From Saururus chinensis (taxonomy: Eukaryota > Streptophyta > Magnoliopsida > Piperales > Saururaceae), in assembly GCA_035235625.1 (NCBI GenBank), contig CP141140.1:54865351-54929350 (forward strand): 64,000 nucleotides of DNA, read 5' to 3'. The position numbers and the translations under genes are program-made. The notes beneath the pieces are model-generated. The model was not told where the DNA came from and ran no database searches. It was given only the letters and a program-made list of their open reading frames with translations. Position 1 is the stretch's first letter, and each line of letters begins with the position of its first letter. Positions 12,882-26,219 of the stretch are shown piece after piece.

Positions 12882-15800
12882 TTATTCAGTTCTTCTCACA
12901 ACTGACTTGGACTTCCCACAATGGCCAAACAATATAACGCGATTATGCTTATGCCTCCGGACGCGAATTTTTTGCTTATCCTATTAAAATGAAACATCAA
13001 ATCATCATGCCATGACATTCTAAAAAATGATCATCCAGCAGGGGAGACATTACAACCACCCATTTACCTGTCCAGAATGAGTCTTGGAGACTTTCCAACA
13101 AAGGAAACCGCTGCAACCAGGTCCAGATTCATATCCCCTAAACAGAAATATCTCATTGGATTCAGTGGAGGCTAAGAAATGACAACTAACCTGAGAGCAA
13201 TTAATATCCAAATTTCCTAATTTGAGTCTAGAATAAACCTTACCTAATTCTCTAAAGACGGAATTAATTTTGATATTACAAAATATAAATTTAGTATAAA
13301 AAACACAAGAATATGTTAAATTAATTAACAAATGTTAACAATTTTAAAAAAAAATTGAATGTGCAGCATGCTTCGCTTTTAACTATATAATCATTACTGT
13401 ATACATGGTAAATAGGTAAAATAAATTAAAAAACTTGCATCATTCTTCCACCAGATCAGGTTCTGATGATGATTTAACAATTGGCAGTTTAAGCAGAATG
13501 ATAAGGGACCCATTTTTATTAAATGTATTAAAGTAAGAGGTTGATGCAGGGAAAGTCTAGTGGTAGCCCTAATTTAATATGATCATCACTTTTGGATTGC
13601 AAGAGACTTAAAAGTTGTATCCATGAAGTTAATTTCAATTGTTAAACACTAACAAAAAATTATGAAACCTGAAGGATGAAAAAATGCATGTGATATTGCT
13701 TTAAATAACTCACTGATTTTCTTTCCTGCGACTGGCAGAGAAGCTTGCTGTGTGCAACACACTTGGGGATAAGGGATGTGTATCAAGCCTTTGCCTACCC
13801 TGGTCCCTTTGAACCTTTTGTCTCTCACTAACTTTAAAATATTTAATCTCAGCATCCTGATCAACCTCCCAGTGTCTGGAGGATAGAGTTAGGGCCATCA
13901 TGGAATCTGTTTGTTTCACCTCCTGAGGATAGAAGCCATCTTGAGGCAGCACTTGGTTCCTCTCAGCTCTGAACCGGTTCAATGATCCAGGTGTGCCTTT
14001 CTCTACAGCTTGAAGCCAAGCGCTCTCTAGCTTTTGCTCATCAGTGCCACCATATATCCCCTGCACACGGTTTACCGAATGCGTTCTTTTGAAAAACCAC
14101 TTATTTTATTCTATTCAAAGAAAATGAGAGATGATGATACCTCAAAGTTTTTTCTGCTAGCTGTAGATCCATCACATGAACCTTTAAAGCTTATTCCCTC
14201 TAGTCTAAGTTGCTGCTCGTTGGAAGAAACTATATTGTCATCATTCACTATTTGTTCAGTATCTGCCCCTCGTAACATAATAAACTTTCCTGTATCTGAG
14301 TGCTCTATGAATTGTAACCCATTGCTACCATCTGACACAAACCCTATTTTGATTTCAACATGACATTTTAAAACTATTTCAAATGAATTTGTAATGCTCC
14401 TCAAGAATCTCTCAGCTCGGGCTTTGGTACCCTCATCCCAAAATGCAATATAAGCAGTCATAACACCTGCAAGCACAGTATGTCAGAGAGACATAGACAG
14501 AGGAAAGGTGAAATGATTCAATGGAATAGGTTGTTATACCAGTACTTTCCGAAATTGATACTAGCTTCCCATGACTGAACAACAACTGTCTTAGTGTCTT
14601 GGAGTGACATTTTTCTACACATCTTCTCCAAATATCATCCACTTTGTCTTGGTTCAAGGACAATTTGTCCAATTCTTTAGAACTTATGTGGTTACTCACC
14701 CCATCAGAAGCTTGATCACCATCTGAGAGGAGAGGCTCATTGATTGCCATAGGCATCAAATTTGAATTTGAGGCATTTAAGCCTTCACTGTTCTTACTGT
14801 GAGCAAAAGATGCTTCAGCAGACTCTGACAAGTCCCCCAGAATTTTTCTCTGACTCTGTTTGCTAGTGCTGCCTGAATAATTATAATCTGGAGTGCTCCC
14901 CGATCCAAGCTGTAATAGAGCAGCTGTGAACCATGTTGAACGGTCAGTTGAGAATCGAAGCTGCTTTTCAGCTTCAGAAAGAATTTTGAGAGCTTGCTTT
15001 AGTCTATCCAGTTCTGCCTCAGTCACTAGGGAACAACAACCCAAAGAACAACAATTAATAAGAGGCCCAGTCAACCAATTTCAAAGTGTAACAGCACTAA
15101 AAATAAGTATAAAAAGAATTTCAAAATTCATATATTAGCTTGACCAATTTGACAATAAATAATATAAACAAATCGTTTGTTTTCAGTATTCAACATCAAT
15201 AAGCTCAAATTTTGGTTTTTGCAATGTTTATTGTCAGTCAACTGAGTTATAGCAAGATTTACCTATAAGATGATTGAAACCTACACAATAATTTTGAGAA
15301 CTTAAATTTCCTTTGAGCAAAAGCTTCCAAAAGGCTTTTCTTAATTTCCATTAAATGCATCCAGCCAGGAAAAAAATAGCTACAGGGCAAATCTCACTTC
15401 TATAAATTATTGCAAATTATAGAAACAAAAGGCTTTTACACCTAAACATTGTATTCAATAATAATAAAATTTGAACGCTTACATAGAAAGCTCTATGTAC
15501 TCTCTATCTGTGGGTCCCATAAAGGTGCCATGAGGATGGACTTTCAATGTGTTTTCAGAGACGTTTTCAATATGATCTCCATGTGGTTTTCCAAATGAGT
15601 TCATGTTTCAAAGATGATTTTAAAACAGTTTCATAATGATCACTTCCAAAGTGACCTTCAACTGAATTTTCTAAAAGACTGCTTTCGAAATAACTTTTTG
15701 ATTGTCCAGAGAGGCTTAATTCTGATAATTATGTGATAAATCTTATTGAGTATTCCCCAATAATCACCACTCCCCCAAATTGTACAAGTGTTATCATTCC

Positions 15801-18800
15801 CTATGGAACCATTATGAGGAAAACCTAGAAGGTCCTTAGAAGAACAACCTGACTGTAAAATGGTCATGAAAAGTATGATGTTATGTCTGCTGTTGTTGTT
15901 TCATTGTAATCGACCTGGATCCTAATGTGCCAGTGGCCAAATGACCTGATGAAGTGCAACTGTGAAAAAATTGAAAAGTATGAAAAATGACTGATATGAT
16001 GAATGACGACATGATCATGATCTCACACCTCGTTTTACACAAAAAAGAATGGCGTGTAAAGTCCAGGATATGACAGGTTGTAATTGGAATCACTACTAAA
16101 CTTATTTAGAAGCCATGGTAGCCAAGCTATAAATTTGGAAGATAAATCTAGGAAGATGCATAATTCACAATAGCTTAGATATATCTATATATGTCACTTT
16201 ACGGATACAAGACATTGAGAGAAAACATATCTTCCCAAATATCTCAGATATATCTTAAGTATCTCATATATATGAGATATTGGCAATATATCTAAGATAT
16301 TCCCAATATCTATTACATCTTCCAGACCTCACCCATGACTTTTGTTTCCCCACATGTGTCCCAGTCCCTTCCTCCTTTCATTTTGCACTCTGTTGGCAGG
16401 CCAGATCTTGTCCATTTTTGGACACGTGACTTCACTCTGACAGTAAGCTAGATGCCAACACTTTTCCTTAATGGAGTATCCTCTACTGACAGTTATAGAG
16501 GCAGGCATGAGTCTTCAAGTTCCTCATATGGGGCACACCATGGTAATTCAGAGTCAGGCTGAGTTAATAAATTATACCAGTATGGACAGTTGTACGAATA
16601 TGGCTATGATCCTATACCTCCTACAAGAAGTGTATGAACCACTAGTACACATGCCATACCAACTGTTACCACTACTACCATAGTTCCAACCTACCCACCT
16701 TATGGGATCTTTCATCATCTGCCTAGGCATGAGTATGAGACGCATGTTAGTGAGTATTTAAGTACCTACCAGATGATGACGACGTAGGAGCAATACTGTG
16801 CCCACTTGGATTCCCTATATGCTCAGTCTTCTAGAGGTCAGGCAGCTTTAATCACTCCAACTATTATTTATAAATATTTTGTGTGACTTCCAAGTTTTAT
16901 GTAAATGTACACTATCTTGTTATCCACAATCATTAACATTATCTTCAAACTTGCTGCTCTCTATTATTATAGATCATATTTTCTACTTGATAAGTGTAAT
17001 TTATGTTAGTGTAAGAGTCTTCACATGGTGCTACGATTGTTTGAGAGTTTTAGGGCTTTTAGATGTTAAAACATGCTTAGATTAACAAAATATATGTGAA
17101 AACATCATATTTGTGTCAACAATATTTTTTTTCCCAATATCTCTGATATACCCTATCATTGGGTCACCACTCCAATAAAAGATATTGCGAGCCATGGGAA
17201 GATGAGAGCAGATATTGATGATTTGGCTCATACGATCATTTACGTCACAAGAAAATCCATACAACATAAAAATTAACTATGGAAATCTAAATTTGAAGAA
17301 AGCCTATTAAGCATACCTATGACATTAGACTGCACTTCTATGATGGAATACAAACAACAAAGAATAAAGCTAAGTGCATTTTCTTCCAAAAGCAATGAAC
17401 ACTGTTAAAATAGAGAGACAATTGAATACTTACAGCTTTGGCTGCCAAAAATTGAATCATTGCATTTAGAATTTATTAAATGGTAACTTCCAGCTATAAT
17501 GTCCATGATAAGGCCAGCTAACTGCGACATCAAAGCTATTGGATCAACCCCACAATCTAACAACTGTCTTGCCCTCGTCACTGTTTCTGCTGTGTCAGAT
17601 GACATGGCTAACTCCAAAAGATCCAGTAGTTTATCATCTGAAATCACACCAATCTAAGGTAGAGACAACTTCTTTAGTATTGAAATTCCAAACACCCATT
17701 GCAAAACAGAGACTATCTTTCAAAACTACTTCATTTAAAATTTTGCCCCAAAAGTTGATGCTTTCCAGGAGTGACCCAAATTTTCAAGCTTGAAGTGTTA
17801 GATAAGAAAAATTCGCTTCACAAAAGCGGAAAACAGGAAGTATAAGATAGTTAAAATTTCGCTCAAATGGAAATAATCGAACCATAAATAACAGAAGAGA
17901 AGTAAAATTGAACTTACAAGATCATATACATGAGAAGTGGTGATCACTTTTCCCAGCAAACTCAATTGATCTAACATTATTTCAGCATTTCTGACTGATC
18001 CATCAGAGTTTGAAGCCATCAGATTAAGAGCATCTGTTTCTACTTCCAAATTTTCGAGCATTGCTAGTTTCTTCAACCTAGTTACTATGTCAACATCCTT
18101 GACTCTTGGGAAGAGGTACCTTCTACAGTGTGTCAGGACCATACGAGGTAATTTGTCAATTTCGGAAGTGATGAATATGAAGATGATTTGCATTGATGGC
18201 TCCCCAAGGAACTTCAGAAATGCTGACCAAGCATTTACAGACAAAAGGTGGCATTCATTAATGATAAAAATTTTGTACTGACACATTGGTGGACCTGACA
18301 AAACCTTCTTCACTACGCGCTTGACTCTATCGATCCCCTTCTTATTGGTTGCATCCACTTCCTCAATGTTTGTGCTCTTTCCAGAAGTTAAATCAGTGCA
18401 TTCCCTGCAAAGTCCGCATGGTTTGTTCTCTTCAGTGGACAAACAATTCAAAGCTGCTGAAAATATTTTTGCCGCTGATGTTTTTCCTGTCCCACCTGGA
18501 CCTTGAAAGAGGTACACAGGGGCTATCCTTCCCCTTAATACTGCATTCTTCAGTGATTGGACAACAATACTTTGCCCAACCAAGTCGTCAAAAGAAATTG
18601 GTCTATATTTCTGACTCAAGAATATGTCATTTTTTTCCGCATCTTCAGAACCTGCAGCTACTGTCATCTCTTGCCCATCTTGGCTTCTTCCAGTAGACCA
18701 CCTTTTTTCATCCAATCGACTTGAAGCCTCCAACTTAAGTTCACAAAGATTGGTCGAAAGCTCATCAGTTGCAGAATTTAGTGAAGATTCACTCCCATCA

Positions 18801-19894
18801 CAGTCATTGGTCAACAAGGGTAGACTATAGGTTGATTTTGAGTACCTTTTCTGCTTGTGCGAAGTGGGTGATCTTCTTCCCTTGTGTAACAAATTTTGAC
18901 TGCCACACAGGATACTACTTCCTTTCCTCCGTAATGTATCTGAAAGTGAAGGAGAAAAACAACCTTTAATGCTCCTATTTCTCATCTTCTTTGACCAATA
19001 GCCAGGAATACCACATCCCTGACTTCTGACAGAATCCAAGTGATCCACATCACCATCCAGAGATGCTGTAGCACCACCACAGGATCCAAAAGTACTAGGA
19101 CACCAGTCTGTATACCTACTAAAGGAGTTAGTTGATGCAGGGGTATAAGAAAAACAGGAATCTTCCTTTTGGAAAGTTCTAAAGATTTTTGAAGAGCAGG
19201 ACCAATTTTCATACTGAGATGACAAAGGTGTTGCTGAATGTGAAGGGTACTGAAACCTCTTCCCCAATTTATATGGTGGAATATGTATCTCCTCTGCATT
19301 ACTTTCAGTATCATCGGACTGATCAATAGAAGTGCATGGTGGACCACTCGATTTAAATACAATCAAATTCTGTTTAGTTTTGTGCTTATGACCAGTCTTC
19401 AAATTTCGAATAACTCCTCTTGAGGGTGTTTGACCATTTTGCTGATTGATTCTAAGGTTAAACATGGGATTTTCAAGGTGGGTGTCATACTTAGAACATC
19501 CTGCATGCATATTACTGGAGCTGTCTTCTGGGCTTCCTGAAACAGATCCTGGTTGGCTTTCCTGAACAAATTTTCTGCCACTATCACTAAATTTGCCAGA
19601 TTGTTGGCGCCAGTTGTAGAGAAATGCCTTTTTCTGTTTGATTTCGCCTTTTGATGGTAAACCAGATTCCACATATAACATTCCAAATGGGCCATTTGTT
19701 ATATCATGATCTCCCTGATTCTTGTTTCCACGATTCAAGTTTGAAGCAGCAGCAGCAGCAGCTGCTGATCTAAAACTTAAAGGAGACCTCCATGAAGAAC
19801 TAGTCTCTGGGTCACGCAAACACCTAGCTTTCCCAAGGGCAGTAAGTTCTCTCTTCAAGTGAAGCCCACTTGGATCAACACGAGCATTGGACAT
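12882..19894 (-). CDS. STICHEL-like protein (DnaX gamma/tau-type AAA+ family), seven exons
   Basis: The exons in coding order are 19894-17918, 17653-17434, 15025-14540, 14466-14141, 14060-13714, 13137-13068 and 12980-12882. All junctions are GT-AG and phase-consistent, giving 1174 aa, close to STICHEL length (about 1200). Residues 1-420 are low-complexity. The DnaX-like core starts near 424 (FLSQKYRPISFDDLVGQ), with Walker A GPGGTGKT at 465-472, a zinc knuckle C484-C493-C496-C499, INECH at 545-549 and LTHC at 587-590. The C-terminal half carries the plant-specific segment (TEAELDRLKQALKILSEAEK, later ESGPGCSGFLCWK) and a basic tail. STICHEL controls trichome branching in Arabidopsis; relatives are largely uncharacterised. 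Odd points: Asn546 replaces the usual Walker B Asp and His589 replaces the SRC-motif Arg, so ATPase activity is doubtful. The ATG at 19892-19894 opens the conserved N-terminus. Confidence 0.93.
15026..17433 (-). other. Large intron of the STICHEL-like gene, with a decayed insertion
   Basis: This 2.4-kb intron separates the codons for SQS and TEAELD and is much longer than the other introns (about 75-580 bp). It contains a cluster of ATATCT/AGATAT words at 16160-16315, echoed at 17125-17160, and a protein-like but interrupted stretch on the plus strand at about 16455-16870. The intron probably grew by a transposable-element insertion that has since decayed; the element class is not identified. 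Confidence 0.6.
16455..16870 (+). pseudogene. Decayed coding-like relic inside the intron
   Basis: One plus-strand frame reads with protein-like composition but is broken by several stops. Segments include SYRGRHESSSSSYGAHHGN, QLYEYGYDPIPPTRSV and YETHVSEYLSTYQ. The Ser/Tyr/His-rich character resembles the tails of some transposase-derived or low-complexity plant proteins, but I cannot name a family. It lies antisense to the host gene and is confined to the intron, so it is most likely an old insertion. Confidence 0.35.
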
Positions 19895-19915
19895 ATTCTC
19901 TCAGATTTCAAATCA

Positions 19916-21600
19916 ACTCGAATGGACAAACAGAAAGATAGCTAAATGTACATTTAACCGTCAACAACAAACTCTAACAAATAATAAGCCATATACATCA
20001 ATCTGACAGAGAAATGTTTTCAGTCTTCTGCATGTGCTGTCATCAACCAAAAACATGCAAACACTATTAGCAAAGTTACAATTGTAACCATACTTTGTTC
20101 ACTACCACCAACTATCAATGAGATATCAGCACCAAGACTATTGTGAAGTAACAATTCAATATCAAACTTTGTTTCATTACCAACAAATGACAAAAGAGAA
20201 CATGCTTATAACAAGACTACGAGTGAAGTGACAATTCAATATTGAACTTTGTTTCATTACCAACACTTGACAATGAGAACATGCTTCTTATAAGCATATC
20301 ACCAGTGTTTATAATACTCAAATTTAATCTTTAATTTTTTAAATCATTGTCCTTATTCCAATGGATTAAAACACAAAAGAATATTGGATAAATAAACGTT
20401 CCATTATATATTTATATTGCTTATAGAGTAATCAGCAACATAAACAAGAAATTCAAATTTCCAAAAATGTATTACTCCCTAATTATATATCCTTCTACAA
20501 TGACAGGAGAGAAATCATCCGTTAGGCAATACTGATGACAAGGAACGCACCATAATAAGTGAAAGAGGAAATCGACTGAAGGCAAAACTTTAATTATGAG
20601 CATAAGAAGATGAATGAGCAGTAGCCATCAGTCAGCCCAAAACCGTTGAAGCAAACACATGAAAGTAAGTTAAAGTTAAACACACTGTAGCAGAAATATA
20701 AACTGGAGTTGACATGCTTAGAAAATTTCAGAAAAAGGGAAGGAGGATCAGCAACAAAACTAATTGAAAGTTGCAGTGCATACAATAGCCAAAAATGATA
20801 AATACTGCCATTGAACTGAAATAACAAATCAAACCAGTCGTGAGGCAAATAGATCAACAAAATGGACAACAATAATACAATATAACATCAAAGTAAGAAA
20901 CAAAACCACCACAAAAGATGACAAAAGATGTCTCGTATGACCAGAAATTAATGATAATCAAAGCACATAATGTTTGAGTAAATCATTGGAACAACCAGAA
21001 CGACAACAATAAAACACGCAAGATTTTAGTAGTATCAAAATGCACTCAGAAAGCAGCTTGCAGGATCAAAGCAAAAAGTATTCCCACATCAAAGCATATA
21101 TGTAGTGTATCCACGACCAAAAGCATGAAAGTTAACAAGTACTGAAGCAACTAATCGAATTAAACAAGAAGAACGAAAGCAAAAACCAAACAAGGCAAGA
21201 TTTACCTGACCCAGATGGTCAAAGGCAAGAATGCAAGACCTGCAAAGTACGGCGAAGATCAACATCAGTGCAATGTGATCAACATCAGTGCAATGTGAAA
21301 GAAAGAAGATCTGAGCATTCATTGGAAAGGGAAGTAAAAGGAACTTCCAGAAAACAATAAAAAAGGAGCTACCTCTGACACATGAGAGTAATGGAGAGAC
21401 AGGTGTTGTCGGTAGTGAAAGACCCACAAGAAGAGAGAGTGTGACAGTGGGAAGATGAGATAGTGACAGGGAGGAGTTTGGAGGGCGGACTGGAGCGGGT
21501 TTTTAACAGTGAAGAAAGAGAGAGAGAATGGTGAAAATGAGAGGGAATCTGGGCAGATCTGACACATTAATGTGGGCGTGTGACAGAACGCGAATCATAT
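19916..21600 (-). promoter_or_regulatory. Probable 5' UTR exon, 5' UTR intron and promoter of the STICHEL-like gene
   Basis: A strong donor (GGGTCAG|GTAAATC, exon ending at 21205) and a plausible acceptor (GTTTGTCCATTCGAG|TTG, exon resuming at 19916, 22 nt before the ATG) suggest a 1.3-kb 5' UTR intron at 19917-21204. The first exon would occupy about 21205-21550 and is GA/CT-rich. A 20-bp tandem duplication (GATCAACATCAGTGCAATGT) lies at about 21258-21298. The transcription start is not determined; the region above 21600 is GC-richer and promoter-like. Confidence 0.45.
20143..20290. repeat. Tandem duplication of about 75 bp
   Basis: Two adjacent copies (about 20143-20215 and 20223-20290) share GTGAAGTRACAATTCAATAT, then AACTTTGTTTCATTACCAAC and GAGAACATGCTT. 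It lies in the inferred 5' UTR intron of the STICHEL-like gene. It has no coding potential. Confidence 0.65.
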
Positions 21601-23740
21601 ATCCTAGGGCTCAACCCTGGCTTCACACTTGGTTTCCCTTTCGCGCCTCTCTCCTTTCCAGCCAGTAAGATTTAAATTCCCTTTGTACACGCCCCGATTC
21701 GGAATATACGTATCTTGTTGCACTTTATTGCCCGTGTAACAAAGAGGATCCGATCATCTAATGCACCTCTTCGAATTTCTTTTTTAAGTTTCAATTATTT
21801 CTTTCTTCACTTTTTCAAAGACTAAGTTATTTAAATTACGATTATGCTATAATTAATATAGAAAAAGTTAGTATATACAGCAACACAATGTATGTCAAAT
21901 CAAGATTCGCACAAATTTGAAAGAACACAGAATTACAAGCTCCAAGAGCATGTTATAAAATTGTGCGGCATATAAGTGAGTGAAATTTTGCAACAATTTG
22001 GTAAGTGTTTGATTTTTCCACTTGCCAAAAAGAAAGTGTCTTTAGAAAATTGGGGAAGGCCTGCGGATCGAGACCATTCTAAATAGGCACACAGTTGTAA
22101 TTATAGTAATTATCTTTTGAACATGTACCCATTTCGTTGGTGCAGAAATAGAAAGAACATGAATGAAAGGAAAGCTCCACGGGCTCTAGTAAATGTACTC
22201 AGCATATGCTCAAGCACACATGTTAGGTCAAAATATATAAATTGATAAATTTTATGGGACAAAACACTAATAACAAATTACAATAGATCAACCTAGAATC
22301 ATAGAATTTTAGGGCGCTCAATGATTTAAAGGTGAACTTTGAATAGTTGAAGATTAAATAGTGAATATTCAAGAGATTTCAATAAGTTCATTCTACATAG
22401 GAACTCTACTAAACAAACATGCTATCTAGAAATCAATCAGCTCAATTAGGTTACTTTTATCTTTTAGTTTAATTTCATATAGTACCAAGAGCCAAAAATT
22501 GTCAAAGTTGGTCTCTAAACTTAAATTTGAAAATTTGCATTTTACATATGTTTGACTGAATATTCACTATGTTTTTTCTTAAAGGCATGACTTGTAAGTG
22601 CAAATGTTTGACTTCCTTCGCAGTTGAACATATGTTCCTCCTAACATTAGACTTACAAAAGAGTTTCTCGTTTGAGTCTAATTTTAAATCTAACTTTATG
22701 ATACTCTTAAATTGACATCGATACATATATACATATACAGGAAAAAGTTAGTATGAGCCAGAGTGTGAGCATGGGCATCTCAAGCCATCTAATCGAGATC
22801 CGATAGTGCAAAGGGATGGTGGTGAATTAAACCTACTTGTCACACCCCTAATTTTTATGTGCAAATATATTGTTCCTTTTTGTAAAATAAAACATGATGT
22901 AGCAGAATAAATAAAGTAATAAAATTAAAATTTGGATGATAAATTGTGACTTGAAAACTCTTTGGGGGCATGAGTACTCATTTGCACAAACTAATGCAAC
23001 TTAATTATCCTAACAATTATATGACTAATTAACTAGGTCACAAAAAAAAAGATACAAATGACCACTACTCAGACACTTGTTTTTCATTACACCCTCTAGT
23101 AATAAGATGAAATAATCGGCCCACTCTCGTGCCTACATTTTTACTTCTATGAAAGATTAGAAAGAAACTTATGAAGTTGATCAACTTTATGGCATTCTCT
23201 ACTCTAGTTACAAATGTCTTCCACCTCTGATATACCTACACCACAAAGATGTTGAATATATGAATATACCTAGTAGGATGGCTAAAAAAACTCAAACAAA
23301 TTAACAAGATATAGTATAATCAATTAATTACCTTTATGCTCAAACTTAACCTTATCAAATAAAGGAATAGGCACATGGTTATTGAACTACATTGCAATGA
23401 GAAGATCTCCACAACTCCTTGAAATATATACCACTCCACAAAGTAGCTTCAAATTCATGTTGAAGACTATCACCCACTCTCTCCACATTGCTAAGGTCCA
23501 CAAAGGCTCATGAAGATATTCTCTATTATAACACATGTGGTATATGTATTGTGTTGGCTTAATTATTTCAGTAAGCAAAATAATGTCAAATTGATGTGTA
23601 ATTCAAGTCATATGATAGAGTGATTGTTGTTCAAGATTACGTCGTGGAGATGAAGCAAATTAGAAGATTTAGAGGTATTTTGGAAGGTAAAAACACCCAC
23701 ACACATCACATTCATACAGTGGAATATCGGGATTATAATA
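21600..23740. other. Intergenic region with dispersed repeats
   Basis: No gene is seen. The segment 22738-22830 (GCATCTCAAGCC, TCGAGATCCGATAGTGCAAA) recurs in opposite orientation at about 60000-60100. The segment about 23380-23560 (ATACCACTCCACAAAGTAGC, GAAGACTATCACC, CTCCACATTGCTAAGG) recurs in the same orientation at about 60230-60380. These are old interspersed repeats of unknown class. Confidence 0.55.
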
Positions 23741-24555
23741 TTAGAGTGTGAAAAAGATTTTTGGATGAAAATTGTATTTTTGTTCATTAATGATCGATCA
23801 CTAATGATCACATGATCAATCAGCCTTGAATGTTTTCACAAGTTGCTTTAGAACACAAACTGATAGATTGTCATGTGGCTAGATCAGTGGTGATCGCATA
23901 AGATTCTAGTAGAGTAAACAATTGATTGCACTATGAAATGATCAATCGCTAGTACATAAGATAATATCACAATAACTTAAGTGATTGATCATAGGTTCAA
24001 AGGACTAATTACATTAGATTAGACAAACTCTAATAACCCAATTGATAGATTGTTTTGGTAAAAGATTGATCAATTGCACAACTACTTTCAAAGTGACTTG
24101 GGATTACCCTACAGAATAATCGATCACTTTATTGCAATTTTTTTTAAATAGGTCATTCTGAGTGGAATTAGATTCCTATTATATGTCAAACACACAAACT
24201 GACTTTGTAATGTCTGGGAATTTTCTAAATTCCCAAAGTCGACCATGTGAAATTAGGGTATTTGACCCCTTGATCTTCTCATGGTAATAATTCGATCATT
24301 AGTTGTAACTAGTAGGTGAAACCTATATGGATGGAAAGTAAACAGAAAGAGGTTTTAAACTCGACCAAGAACGTACAAATCGGAGTTCGGATGAGGAAGA
24401 TATGACTATTCAAAGTTTAACATAACATGCAAGGCCCGTTTACCCGAATTGGAAACATAAATTGGCCAATTAAGTCGCTATACGGGCCCGATTAATTAAT
24501 GTTATGAAATTAAGTTTTAGCGGGCCCAATTAAGTGGCCTAAGTGGGGAGGTTTG

Positions 24556-26219
24556 TGTGGCAAACTAGATTTTTGGTACATTTTTAATAATTAAATTTTA
24601 ATAGATTGATAGAGTACTATTTTAGATTTTGTACCTAAAGAGTTATTGTAGAACTATAAAAGACAAATATAATGGTTTTTGAATAGTTTAAATCGGATGT
24701 CGGGGCCATAGGTAATGATCATGGGAACATGCTTAATAAGCGGGACCCACGGTAAAACCACAACAAAACCTATCCTTGTGTGGTCTTGTTTTGAAGGGCT
24801 TGTCGATACAAGTCCATTGGTAAAAAGAATGTGTAATTCCGAGTTATGGTTAAAAAGTTATGTTAGTTTCAAATTTGAAAATGAAAAAGAATAAAAAAAT
24901 GTTATATTGTTGGTTGTCTGACGCAAGCACTGCGTCAGCCGACTCAGCCGCGGCGTAGCTGCATTGCGGCTTCGCAAAGCAATGTCGCGCAGCTTGACCG
25001 CGCGACATGGCATCACGCTATTCAACTGCGAGATTGGCCCGCATGACACGGGCCATCCACGCGACACGTGGGACCCGTGTGGACACCACAGCGGATTTTG
25101 CATGGCGGAACCGTACGAAGCATGTGCACGTCGTGCGGTTTGCGTCCACTATATATTCTCCTCAAATTTTCATACCATTCTTATTCTACCACGCCTCCAT
25201 TCTGAGTCGTTTAAAGTCCGATTTAAGTGGTTCAAAAGGCATTTCTAGCTAAATCGACGGTGTCGGATGCTATGACGGGGCCAGTTATTCCATTTAAGCT
25301 CTCTACAATAGTGAAATTTCTACCCAAAATTTAAGGTAGGGGGTGTTAAACTCTAGTCTATGCTATGCATGTATGCTTGACGTTTTATGCTCTGTTTTTA
25401 TTCAGCTATGCTTATTTGCTTATGTTTTCAAAAGCAATGCTATACATATGCCATGTTTTATTTACACAAAATTGCAATACAATATGTATATTTTCTGGAT
25501 AGTTCTGGAATTATACCTAGAATTATAATTTGTCTGGATACCCACTGAGGTAATTATTGGTATCTGGTACACACATAGGTATGGAGTATCATGGAAAAAT
25601 TCTTACTTTCTAGGCTTCCTGTTGCCCCATGAGCATCGGGATGAACGTCATTCAGTATCACTACTCTAGATTTATCATCATCGAACGAACTAGTATTTTT
25701 CTAGAATTATTTCCGATTCTGTATATTTAATAAATCTTGTTTTGGCTAAAATTATTACCGTCTTTTACTTAGCATTAAATTAGATTTTAATTCCACCTAC
25801 TAAGTATAAAAATACTCACCCACCTATAGATTCTGCAAGTAGTGAAATCAACCCAGAGATGTCAGCTGAGGAATTTTCTGCTTAGTTTCTTTAAATGTTT
25901 TCGATAATCTCTGTAATATTATAACTTTTATGTAAATGCTTGTTAGGCTTATATTTTTGTAATCTGACTGCTCAACACATGGTGTATTTTAGACTATGTC
26001 CTAATTTGCTAGTAGGATGTTGATTTTATGTGTGTTATGAAAAAGTTTGACAGTGCATCAACTCTAATTTATTATAAATTATTATATTTATGCATTGTTA
26101 TTTTACTTTTAGTTGTACGGTCAACCATCACACTCGGTTTCACATGTGATGTAACACGTGTCGAGCTGGATAATAATTATGCGCATTATGTCATATATTA
26201 TTTAATTATGGTCGTCATA
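24556..26219 (+). mobile_element. Gypsy-type solo LTR 3, nested in LTR 1
   Basis: This is a 1664-bp insertion bounded by TGTGGCAAACTAG and GGTCGTCATA, with perfect target duplications GTTTG at 24551-24555 and 26220-26224. It interrupts sequence that is continuous in LTR 2. It has a GC-rich core (24915-25130), TATATATT near 25150, then AAAGTCCGATTT and TTCTAGCTAAATCG downstream. The 3' part carries CCACCTACTAAGTATAAAAA and CTCACCCACCTATAGATTCTG, shared with LTR 4. LTR 4 is almost the same length (1688 bp). Confidence 0.88.
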
